From: Promethearchaeota archaeon
Lineage (GTDB): Archaea > Asgardarchaeota > Lokiarchaeia > Sigyniarchaeales > SOKP01
Direction of reading: 5' to 3'
Length of the DNA: 37,438 nt
NCBI GenBank assembly: GCA_016839915.1
Contig: JAEOTH010000137.1
Location: 1 to 37,438, forward strand
Part shown: in pieces, positions 7,621 through 14,988 of the stretch
How the letters are laid out: the number at the start of each line of letters is the position of its first letter
How positions within the stretch are numbered: the first letter of the stretch is position 1
Notes under the pieces: generated by a model
Database searches by the model: none
What the model saw: only the letters and a program-made list of their open reading frames with translations
What the model was told of the DNA's origin: nothing
Program-made: the position numbers and the translations under genes

Positions 7621-8514
7621 ATGGAAAGGCAGAGAGAAAAATCTACAGAAGTTCCTAAAGAGGTTAAGGAAAGAGCAGAAAAAGAGTTAGGAGAATTACG
7701 AAAAGAGCTTTCAAGATTAAGAAAAATAAAAAAAGAGAAAGAACAATTAGAAATCGAGGCAGCTCAGAAACAAATTATTAAGGAAGATGAAATTAAAACG
7801 ACTGAATTAAATTACATAGAAGAACAATTTGATAAACTTGAAGATATATTATCCTCTAAAATAGGTGAAATAGACCAAAAATTATATCGCCAGCATGCTA
7901 AACAGGTTGAAGCTGAACTACAAAACCTCGAAGAAGAAATTGTTGGTGAGAAGGGTTTAATCGAAAAAAAAATAACTGCTTATGAAAATTTAGTAAAATC
8001 ATATCCTTGGCTTGAAGAAGAACGCAAGAAGTTTATGTATACTATGCCTAACAAGAAGCAAAGTAAAAATGAATATGAATCTTGGAAAATTGAATGGGCA
8101 AAAGTTCTTTTTGATTACGCTAGATTTGCCGTTCTTCATATTATATATATCAGAGAATTGAATTCTCAAAAACCATTTTTTGATTTTACTAAACGAGAGC
8201 AATATATTAGAGAAATTGCTGAAGAATTGATCAGCCAAAATCAGGCAAAATGGCTATCAAAAGAGAAAAAAGGATTAAGAGTATATTGGAAAACACTCGA
8301 ATCTTGGTCAAAAGAAATTTATAAATGGTGTTATGATAATGGAAAGCTCGAGCCGATAATGATTTATGAATTAAGGGAAGCAACACAAGAAGATTTTAGT
8401 TCACTTCCACTGGAGGATCTGGAAGAGATTTTTAAGATTTTAGCTAAAAATCGTAAGGCAAAAATTCTAAAACTAGAAAATGGACAATTAGCGTTTAAAA
8501 TCAAATTGGAGTAA
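7621..8514 (+). CDS. vps25: ESCRT-II subunit Vps25 with N-terminal coiled-coil extension
   Basis: The C-terminal ~172 residues (126-297) match Vps25 in order: the YPW start, NKKQ and ESWKIEW of the first winged helix, then AKWLSKEKKGLRVYWKTLESW, IYKWCYDNG, IYELREAT and the last winged helix ending KAKILKLENGQLAFKI. Human Vps25 is about 176 residues, so this part alone is a complete Vps25. Ahead of it are about 110 residues of almost uninterrupted charged helix (15-125), a predicted coiled coil absent from eukaryotic Vps25. In ESCRT-II, Vps25 links the complex to ESCRT-III. It follows vps4 by 19 nt, has its own ribosome binding site, and is convergent with the vps22 gene. Confidence 0.9.
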   Translation: MERQREKSTEVPKEVKERAEKELGELRKELSRLRKIKKEKEQLEIEAAQKQIIKEDEIKTTELNYIEEQFDKLEDILSSKIGEIDQKLYRQHAKQVEAELQNLEEEIVGEKGLIEKKITAYENLVKSYPWLEEERKKFMYTMPNKKQSKNEYESWKIEWAKVLFDYARFAVLHIIYIRELNSQKPFFDFTKREQYIREIAEELISQNQAKWLSKEKKGLRVYWKTLESWSKEIYKWCYDNGKLEPIMIYELREATQEDFSSLPLEDLEEIFKILAKNRKAKILKLENGQLAFKIKLE

Positions 8515-8528
8515 TAGAATCCGTTCTT

Positions 8529-9242
8529 TTATAAGGAAGGGAAGTACCATTGCTTTCCTGTCAAAATATTTTCTCTGAATTTTGCAATACCAGTCTTTTC
8601 GAGCGAATCTAAAGCTCGAAGTGCACGATCTTGAGACCACTCTAAATTAACGCACACATCTTCTAAAGTAAGGACTCCTTTCTCTTTTGCTAAATCTACA
8701 ACTTTCGATTCATCTCCAGTGTATTGAATAGGAAAAAATCTAACAATAATTGCTCCTGAATCTAATTGAGTTATATCCTCTATTACCCTCGTTTTTTTTA
8801 ACAGCTTCAATGCTTTTTCAACATCTTTCACCTCAATGTTGCCTATTAGAATTCCAGTATTGACTAGTTCAAATACTTCTGATAAAGGAATTATTCCACC
8901 TGTTTCTTCCTTGCTCATCAACACTCTTTGGTAGGCTAACATCCCTAATTTCTGATGATCAATTTTAGAGAACTTTCTTAATACATCATGCTCTGTTATT
9001 TGTTCAGTTATGATTTTCGAAGATGGTATCTTATATTTTTTCTGAAGTTCTTTTATTTCTTGTCTCAACTCTGGTGTTAAAGCTAATAATATACCATGTT
9101 TCTTTGCTAGATCACGAAGTCGGTCTTTAGTAAATTTTTCAACGGAGGCTTTAGCTTGCATATCTTTCATTTTTAGTTCAGCAGCCTTTTTTTTCATTGC
9201 TTCCTTTAAATCTATCTCATCTTCAATCTTTCGTATTCCCAT
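8529..9242 (-). CDS. vps22: ESCRT-II EAP30-domain protein (Vps22/SNF8-like)
   Basis: The 237-residue product aligns by eye with SNF8/Vps22: an N-terminal basic helix (AMKKKAAELKMKD), a helix with Asp/Arg repeats, LTPELRQEIKELQKK near residues 55-69, then two winged helices containing KIDHQKLGMLAYQ, GGIIPLSEVFELVN, VEKALKLLKK, GAIIVRFFPI and LEWSQDRALRALDSLEKTGIAKF. The end GKQWYFPSL corresponds to the C-terminal YWLP of SNF8. It would pair with Vps25 in ESCRT-II; a separate Vps36 is not seen in the window, so this protein might fill both EAP30 positions. A TATA box sits about 28 nt upstream of the ATG at 9242. Confidence 0.88.
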   Translation of the reverse strand: MGIRKIEDEIDLKEAMKKKAAELKMKDMQAKASVEKFTKDRLRDLAKKHGILLALTPELRQEIKELQKKYKIPSSKIITEQITEHDVLRKFSKIDHQKLGMLAYQRVLMSKEETGGIIPLSEVFELVNTGILIGNIEVKDVEKALKLLKKTRVIEDITQLDSGAIIVRFFPIQYTGDESKVVDLAKEKGVLTLEDVCVNLEWSQDRALRALDSLEKTGIAKFRENILTGKQWYFPSL

Positions 9243-9262
9243 ATTGTTATCAATCTTAAGCT

Positions 9263-9277
9263 AATTTATATAAATAG
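9263..9277 (-). promoter_or_regulatory. Candidate TATA box of vps22
   Basis: CTATTTATATAAATT on the minus strand is centred about 28 nt before the vps22 ATG, consistent with a leaderless message. The plus-strand gene at 9327 has a separate candidate box (TTATAAAA at about 9289-9296, 34 nt before its ATG) in the same 84-nt gap. Confidence 0.5.
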
Positions 9278-9326
9278 TCTAATGTTTATTATAAAATAAT
9301 TATCTTATTTCTATTTTTTTTATTAC

Positions 9327-9905
9327 ATGAGTGAAATCGCCAATTTTAGAGAAGTGAATGAAAACGAGAAAAAAATCATTTCGAATTCACTATATAAAGT
9401 TTCGTCTAAAATGTTCAAACTTTTAGAAGAAAATAACTATCTGTTATACATCTCATTTAATAATTTGGTTGAAAAGGTATTTCCATCAATATACTTAATT
9501 CCGTTAGCTATTGTCAATAATTTTGATAGCAAAAATGTAAAAACTAATATAATTTCTGCTGGGATATATTTTGGATTCATAAAAAAAGGGGAATTTATGT
9601 TAAGCTTAGAAGCAGCAGAATTTCTTATTAGCCATAATTGGATTTCTGAAGAGCAGAAACTTTATTTGACAGTTGAAGGAGAAAAATCTGTGTTATATGG
9701 TAATCGAATCGTAAAAAAGATGATTGATGAAATGCCTCAAAGATTTAACAAGGATTCTCTCTTTTTTATTTTTAATAACAAAAAAGAATTTTTAGCTATA
9801 GGAAAATCTAAGATAAATTATGAGGATTTTAAAAATATTAAATCTAATGATATAGTTGCGATAAATTTAGTTGATAAAGGATATTATTTAAGGAAAAGTC
9901 AATGA
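9327..9905 (+). CDS. Nip7-like PUA-domain RNA-binding protein
   Basis: The 192-residue protein resembles eukaryotic and archaeal Nip7. The N-terminal alpha/beta domain contains FREVNENEKKIISNSL and an ISAGIYFGFIKKGEFMLSLEAAEFL segment equivalent to the [23 protein letters not shown] region of human NIP7. The PUA domain starts at VLYGNRIVKKMI, matching FLYGNHVLK in the human protein. Nip7 acts in large ribosomal subunit assembly and rRNA processing. It lies beside an RNA m5C methyltransferase (convergent), an RNA-modification theme in this short stretch. The protein is A/I/N-rich and more divergent than most archaeal copies. Confidence 0.82.
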   Translation: MSEIANFREVNENEKKIISNSLYKVSSKMFKLLEENNYLLYISFNNLVEKVFPSIYLIPLAIVNNFDSKNVKTNIISAGIYFGFIKKGEFMLSLEAAEFLISHNWISEEQKLYLTVEGEKSVLYGNRIVKKMIDEMPQRFNKDSLFFIFNNKKEFLAIGKSKINYEDFKNIKSNDIVAINLVDKGYYLRKSQ

Positions 9906-9939
9906 TAATTTTCCCTATAAATCTATATAGACTAAAAAT

Positions 9940-10842
9940 CTACACTTTTTTTATAAGGCAGAAGTAAAATCCAATAGTGTCATGTATATGAGGATACAAT
10001 CTTTGTGAGAAATGCAAGTCTTCCAATAACTTCATTCCAAAAACCTTCGTTAGTCCTTTCACACCATATTTCTTAGAAATATCAATTATCTTAAATTTTT
10101 TTAAATTTTTTAATATATCATTTACAACTAGCTCATTTTCTTCAGGTGCAATTGAACAAGTACAATACAACAACGTTCCTCCAGGTTTTAATGCATTCAA
10201 ACCTGCATTTAATAATTTTCTCTGGATTAATGCCATTTTTTCAATATCTGCCTTCTTTTTACTTCTTTTTCGAAGAGGATCTTGTCTTATCAATCCTTCT
10301 CCTGTACATGGAGCATCTAGCAAAATTTTATCTACTTTAATATTTAACTTTGATAGTTTTATTGCGTCCATATTAAGAACAATTGAATTCATGACTCCTA
10401 ATCTGCGAAGATTAATTTCTAAAGCAGGGATTCGATTTTTATTCCTGTCTATTAAAATCAATGTCCCTTCATTAGCCATAAGTTGGGATAAGTGTGTAGA
10501 TTTACTTCCTGGAGCTGCACACATATCAATTACAGTATCAGTAGGTTTAGGATCGAGAATGACTGCTGAAAGCATTGAAGCTGCATTTTGCAAATAATAA
10601 TAACCTTGAAGAAATTCATGAGATGAACCCAAGTTATAAGATTCTTTGAGCACTTTAAATCCATATGGAATCCATTTAATTGGCTCAAACTTAAAACCTT
10701 TTATTTCTAATCTTTGTCTTAAATCTAAGGGTGATATTTTGAGAGTATTAACTCGGATGGATGGTGCTAAAGGGATTTCATTTGCTTTTAATAAGTCTAC
10801 TGTTCCATCTAAGCCTAGGAATTGAAAATATCTTTCTACCAT
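9940..10842 (-). CDS. NOL1/NOP2/Sun-family RNA cytosine-5 methyltransferase
   Basis: The SAM-binding motif DMCAAPGSKSTHL (106-118), the motif IV cysteine in DAPCTGEG (Cys179) and the catalytic TCS cysteine in YCTCSIAPEENE (Cys229) identify an RNA m5C methyltransferase acting on tRNA or rRNA. The coordinates use the first ATG. However, the frame stays open for another 26 codons upstream to 10920, and the added peptide (KKLAGEYSYLPYMVERYFQFLG across the junction) reads like the pre-domain helix of this family (compare YPEWLVERW). No ATG, GTG or TTG exists in that stretch, so the true start may be a non-canonical ATC (10908) or ATT (10902), or the 5' end has suffered a mutation. The target base is unknown. 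Confidence 0.9.
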   Translation of the reverse strand: MVERYFQFLGLDGTVDLLKANEIPLAPSIRVNTLKISPLDLRQRLEIKGFKFEPIKWIPYGFKVLKESYNLGSSHEFLQGYYYLQNAASMLSAVILDPKPTDTVIDMCAAPGSKSTHLSQLMANEGTLILIDRNKNRIPALEINLRRLGVMNSIVLNMDAIKLSKLNIKVDKILLDAPCTGEGLIRQDPLRKRSKKKADIEKMALIQRKLLNAGLNALKPGGTLLYCTCSIAPEENELVVNDILKNLKKFKIIDISKKYGVKGLTKVFGMKLLEDLHFSQRLYPHIHDTIGFYFCLIKKV

Positions 10843-10945
10843 ATAAGGTAGATAACTATATTCCCCAGCAAGTTTTTTAGCAGATTTTTGTAATTGCGAA
10901 ATTGAGATGACAACTCGATTTCAATATATTAATACTAATAAAAAA

Positions 10946-10960
10946 TAATATATTATAATT
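10946..10960 (+). promoter_or_regulatory. Candidate TATA box of the CYTH-domain gene
   Basis: ATAATATATTATAAT-type sequence is centred about 31 nt before the ATG at 10984, the same spacing seen for vps4 and vps22. The surrounding region is very A+T-rich, so the assignment rests mainly on spacing. Confidence 0.4.
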
Positions 10961-10983
10961 GTTATTAAGAGTAAATCACTCCG

Positions 10984-11592
10984 ATGATTGAAGTAGAAAT
11001 TAAAGTAAATATTTCAGATCTTGATCTAATTTTAAAAAAGTTTGAGGAAAACAATGGGATTTATAAAGTTTCACTTTTTCATGAAGATACTTATTTTAAC
11101 ATGCCAAAAGGATTAAGAAATTTTAAAAAAACTGATGAAGCTTTAAGGTTGAGAAAATCTATTGAATTTAATAAAAATAATAAAGCTAAAGGCCAAAATA
11201 TCAATTACTATCTTACATATAAAGGCAAAAAAATAGATATATCTACAAAAACTCGGAAAGAAATTGAAGTTAAGATCGATGATTTTAAAAAAATGAGAAC
11301 ATTGTTACAAGAATTGGGCTTTCAGGAAATCATTACAGTGAATAAAGAAAGAGAATTGCATGAGTTTGAATTTAAAAACTATTATATTGAAGTATTATTA
11401 GACTATCTACCAATATTAAACCAATTTTTTATTGAAGTTGAATTTTTGTTAGATTCTCCTGAAAATCTTGAAGAATCTAAAGAAGTATTATTTGAATTTT
11501 TAGAATTACTGGGTATTAAAAGACAAGAGTCTATTAGAAAATCATATTTAGAATTGATAGTTGAAAAACTTAAAGAAAATTTAAATAATTAA
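10984..11592 (+). CDS. CYTH-domain protein (class IV adenylate cyclase / triphosphatase-like)
   Basis: The protein opens with the CYTH signature MIEVEIKVNI (ExExK pattern), which coordinates the triphosphate and metal. Further charged strands follow in order: HEDTYFNMP, EALRLRKS, YLTYKGKK, RKEIEVKID and the IEVLLDYLPILNQFFIEVEF barrel strands. Length (202 aa) fits CyaB-like proteins. Members act on triphosphate substrates, either as adenylate cyclases, thiamine triphosphatases or inorganic triphosphatases; archaeal members are often of unknown specificity. It is transcribed alone and convergent with the 92-residue hypothetical gene. Confidence 0.88.
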   Translation: MIEVEIKVNISDLDLILKKFEENNGIYKVSLFHEDTYFNMPKGLRNFKKTDEALRLRKSIEFNKNNKAKGQNINYYLTYKGKKIDISTKTRKEIEVKIDDFKKMRTLLQELGFQEIITVNKERELHEFEFKNYYIEVLLDYLPILNQFFIEVEFLLDSPENLEESKEVLFEFLELLGIKRQESIRKSYLELIVEKLKENLNN

Positions 11593-11600
11593 AGAATCAA

Positions 11601-11879
11601 TTATTTCTTTAAATCTTTATAATGTCCATCAAAAATTTGTGCGATATATCGTCGCCCTTTAATAATCCACATAATCTGATGGCCCTCTCTCGCTTTTTTA
11701 CCCCACTCTGATTTTTTATTGCGATTTTGCTCAATGTAGCGATATCCGAAAAGATCTACATATCGAACACCATTTGAGAACTTCTTAATAGGATATTCGA
11801 TATCATCAATTTCGACTAATTTTTTCCGTTCGAATATGGCATTAAAGATCTTCAAACCATTTGATTTTAACTCTTCCAT
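11601..11879 (-). CDS. Small hypothetical protein, 92 aa
   Basis: I do not recognise a family. The protein is basic and mixed alpha/beta, with aromatic-rich segments (VRYVDLFGYRYIEQNRNKK, WGKKAREGHQIMWIIKG) and an end of RRYIAQIFDGHYKDLKK. No membrane segment, signal peptide or cysteine motif is visible. It starts 14 nt after the stop of the HD-domain gene on the same strand, so the two are probably co-transcribed and may act together. The composition looks coding and the frame is intact. Confidence 0.65.
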   Translation of the reverse strand: MEELKSNGLKIFNAIFERKKLVEIDDIEYPIKKFSNGVRYVDLFGYRYIEQNRNKKSEWGKKAREGHQIMWIIKGRRYIAQIFDGHYKDLKK

Positions 11880-11893
11880 ACTTTCAAATCAAC

Positions 11894-13375
11894 TCAGATA
11901 ATTATAGTATCATGTGCTATGATTTTTTCCTTCTTTTCCTTTTTGTCTTTCTTAATTTCAATATCTTGAAGGTTAATCGTGGTTTTGGGAAACTTCTCTC
12001 CACTATCTAGCCTTCCAAATGTTTTTTTCTTCTCTCTTGAAAATAAACTGAAATTAAATTCCATGAGTTCTTTAGCTTGTTGATTTTTAAACTGCATTAG
12101 CCAAGAAAATTCATCTAAATTTAGTATTAATTCATCTAATAGCGTTACTTTTTGTAATTCAGTTGTAAAATATGTGTCACGTATTTGGATTGGAATAGGC
12201 CTTCCCCACTCTTGTAATTCATCTATTAACATTAAATAGAATGCCAATGGTTGCTCTTCAAACACATAGTCTTTGAGTTGGGCTTTAAAATTATGTAATG
12301 CCATTGCTCTTGATGCTAATATGTATCCTATATTTTCGTCGTTATCCATAATTTCTTGGGGTGTTCCAAGCCCCCGTAAAAGAGAAAGTGCTGAAATTAC
12401 ACCGTGATCAAGTTGTACTAAACTTTTATAGTTGTATTCAGGATGACCTTCTGGTTGATTTAGGTAAATTCTAGGACCTTGGGCAGACATTTTTGGAAGA
12501 TTATATCCGGCTCCTTCTCTAATTAATGCCCGAGCTTCTTTGGAAAGTCCTTCTTCAATAATCTTTAGATAATCTTCTTGGTCTCCTTTCCAGGCTAAAT
12601 TAATCTCAAAAGGAATAAATTCCAAATCAATTGTAGGATAGCATTTTAAAATTTGGTTAATAAGTGAATAATTCACAGCAGTTGTCATTTTTCCTAATGG
12701 ATATCCAATATCATGAAGCAGTCCGACAATCCACCAAAATTTATCCTTTAATAACTTCTTATCTAACTCAGTTAATTCAGAAATTAGACCTTCAAGAGAT
12801 CCTTGCCCTAAATCTTGTTCTAAAAGAAAATCGCCTAATACTGCCACTCGAAGAGCATGCTCAGTATGGTCTCTATAATATTTTTTAACGCTCGTACTAT
12901 AAAGGAAAGCTTCAAGGTCAGGTAGCGCTCGGATTAAATATAATAATCCATCTGATTCAATGCCTCTCTCTTTAGAAACATCATAAAGAGCTGTAGATAA
13001 ATCCTTTTTTTTACCGGTTAGAAAATCTAATTCAGGAATTAAATCCAAACCTTCCATACCTTTAAGAGATTGTTGAATTGTTTTCTGAATCGGGTTCTTG
13101 ATTTTATCAAGTATTTTAAATCCAAAACCTGAGAACATTTTTCCCATTCCTCCTAATTTTGCAAGTTCTTTTTCTGCTATGGCTAGGTCTTTATCTAGAT
13201 TTTGAAGTGAATACAAATCTTTACTTTTTTTAAATTCCTCAGCAACTTCTGGTGGAGCGTCCTCTAATGATTTTTCAACTGTTTGTAAAATATTACCTAA
13301 CCATTGAGAAAAGCTATTACTTTGAGAAGATATTCGGTTTAATATCCATTCATCATTAATTTGGAAATCTGGCAA
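11894..13375 (-). CDS. Large HD-domain phosphohydrolase-like protein
   Basis: Residues about 160-335 contain an HD-domain pattern: YYRDHTEHALRVAVLGDFLL (His170, His173), GLLHDIGYPLGKM (His221-Asp222) and QLDHGVISALSLLRGLG (Asp323-His324). HD domains are metal-dependent phosphohydrolases, often acting on nucleotides. The N-terminal ~130 residues are helical, with no recognised domain; the C-terminal ~100 residues end in a Lys/Glu-rich tail. The only usable start is a TTG at 13375; no ATG occurs in frame for about 75 codons, and a TATAAAAT box lies 24-31 nt upstream, supporting leaderless TTG initiation. The 92-residue gene follows 14 nt downstream. The substrate is unknown. Confidence 0.8.
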   Translation of the reverse strand: MPDFQINDEWILNRISSQSNSFSQWLGNILQTVEKSLEDAPPEVAEEFKKSKDLYSLQNLDKDLAIAEKELAKLGGMGKMFSGFGFKILDKIKNPIQKTIQQSLKGMEGLDLIPELDFLTGKKKDLSTALYDVSKERGIESDGLLYLIRALPDLEAFLYSTSVKKYYRDHTEHALRVAVLGDFLLEQDLGQGSLEGLISELTELDKKLLKDKFWWIVGLLHDIGYPLGKMTTAVNYSLINQILKCYPTIDLEFIPFEINLAWKGDQEDYLKIIEEGLSKEARALIREGAGYNLPKMSAQGPRIYLNQPEGHPEYNYKSLVQLDHGVISALSLLRGLGTPQEIMDNDENIGYILASRAMALHNFKAQLKDYVFEEQPLAFYLMLIDELQEWGRPIPIQIRDTYFTTELQKVTLLDELILNLDEFSWLMQFKNQQAKELMEFNFSLFSREKKKTFGRLDSGEKFPKTTINLQDIEIKKDKKEKKEKIIAHDTIII

Positions 13376-13398
13376 TTTAAAACAACAATTATTTATTG

Positions 13399-13406
13399 AT
13401 TTTATA
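13399..13406 (-). promoter_or_regulatory. Candidate TATA box of the HD-domain gene
   Basis: The minus strand reads TATAAAAT, 24-31 nt before the TTG at 13375. The spacing matches the leaderless pattern of other genes in the window and supports the choice of a TTG start. Confidence 0.5.
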
Positions 13407-13614
13407 CTAATAGCTTAATTTTCTTAGATTATTAAATTTACGTTAAGTCTTTATAAATATGAAGTGTACAAAACAAATGATAGCTTCCTCCTAAAAATTT
13501 ATATGATCGTTAAGGTATGTTAAACCAAATAAAAATAAGATTTAATTTAGTTACAGCAATTAAAGACAGTCATCTAATTTTACAAAAAAAAATATAACGC
13601 TGCTGAAACCTCTC

Positions 13615-14988
13615 ATGGTTTACTTTGAAATTGATCATTTAGGATTTAATTGTGGAAAAATTAAGGAAAAATGTTCAAAATACCCAAATTCTTGTATGAC
13701 ATGTATTAAAAATAAATTAAAACAACTTGGATTTGAAATCGATTCTAATCTTGCAGTATTTGAAGTTGATTCTTATGAACGTCGCCTTCAGATGGAAAGA
13801 GAATTAATATGGCGCATTTTTTTAGATGTATTAAATATAAGGCATGTCATAATTATGGATAAAGAATCAGGGTTAACTCTATTGAATTATCCTGTTTCGG
13901 GAGAAGAAATTAATGCAGATTTGTTGAGTGGATTCATTCAAGCGAATATAACATTCTCTGAATCCCAAAAAGGAATTAATAAAAATCTATATTCATCAAG
14001 AAATCATAAATTTTATGAATTTCAATATCAAAACTTCAATATCCTCCTGAGGGATGGAGAATTTGTTAGATTATGTTTAATGCTTGATCACCAAGCCTCT
14101 GATAATATGAGAACCCAGGTTATCGACTTCATACCTGAATTTGAAGAAATATTTAATCAAGAGCTTCTTAATTTTAGAAATGCTGGAATGTTTTTCTTTA
14201 AGAATATGATAGACTATATAGTTGATTCATTTGAAATTAAGCTGGTTTTCCCTATGGTTCTCGCTCATTCAATTGCTCCAAGAGATTTGGAGAATATTAA
14301 TCAAATTCAAATTCAAAAAGCTATATTTAATCTCGTTAAAGAGATACTAAATACAAAACAATTCTTTTTTATAAATAATTTATTGAATCGAGTAAAAAAA
14401 ATCGTTGACTTGGATGCAAATGTTATTTTATATCAGATATATCAGTTAGTTGTAAATAAAATTATAATACCTACAAATCTAGAAGCAGCTGTGAGTAATA
14501 TCGAAATGAGTCAAGAGGCTCATGATGAAAAAGTTGCTAAATACAAGCCTATATCTTCAATAATTATTACAGATTCAGATTTTGAAAGCCTTAAGGAGAA
14601 AGTCGAAGAAATGGATGATGTTTCAGCAATCAAATTAATAAAAGAATTAATGAAAAAAGGTAAAACCGCCGAGAAATCTTTAGCATACCAAATAGGTGAA
14701 AAAGAATATAAAAAAGCGTTATTCATCGCTAGGGAATTCAATTTGAAAACCGAAATCGATAGAATTTCAAAAATGTTACTTGAGTTAGATAAACAAGTTA
14801 AACAAATAGAGCTGGACTTTACTTTGAAGGCAGGAGAAAATGCTGAAAAGAGCGGTGATTATATTAATAGTATTCAACACTACCAAAAAGCATTAAAGAT
14901 ACTCGAAAGTTTTCTAATTTATAACATTTCTGATTCTCGGATTAAGAAACTAAAGAAAAAAATTATTAAACTTCGCGAAGAGATATAA
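13615..14988 (+). CDS. Longin-like protein with N-terminal Cys cluster and C-terminal helical repeats
   Basis: The 457-residue protein begins with four cysteines (Cys13, Cys20, Cys27, Cys30; spacing C-x6-C-x6-C-x2-C) that could bind zinc or an Fe-S cluster. Residues about 70-185 look like a longin/roadblock-type fold: HVIIMDKESGLTLLNYPVSG, then NADLLSGFIQANITFSES, then strands and a helix. The same pattern recurs in the protein at 34239-35084. The C-terminal part (about 325-457) is helical; the last 60 residues resemble a TPR or MIT-like hairpin (AEKSGDYINSIQHYQKALKIL). Longin and roadblock proteins are common partners of small GTPases in Asgard archaea, so a trafficking or signalling role is a reasonable inference. 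Its stop codon directly abuts that of the convergent gene. Confidence 0.6.
   Translation: MVYFEIDHLGFNCGKIKEKCSKYPNSCMTCIKNKLKQLGFEIDSNLAVFEVDSYERRLQMERELIWRIFLDVLNIRHVIIMDKESGLTLLNYPVSGEEINADLLSGFIQANITFSESQKGINKNLYSSRNHKFYEFQYQNFNILLRDGEFVRLCLMLDHQASDNMRTQVIDFIPEFEEIFNQELLNFRNAGMFFFKNMIDYIVDSFEIKLVFPMVLAHSIAPRDLENINQIQIQKAIFNLVKEILNTKQFFFINNLLNRVKKIVDLDANVILYQIYQLVVNKIIIPTNLEAAVSNIEMSQEAHDEKVAKYKPISSIIITDSDFESLKEKVEEMDDVSAIKLIKELMKKGKTAEKSLAYQIGEKEYKKALFIAREFNLKTEIDRISKMLLELDKQVKQIELDFTLKAGENAEKSGDYINSIQHYQKALKILESFLIYNISDSRIKKLKKKIIKLREEI

Noticed and set aside
13517-13597. 26-codon ATG frame upstream of the longin-like gene at 13615
   Set aside because: Short, low-complexity Ile/Lys/Asn content, no convincing ribosome binding site or recognisable motif; likely chance.
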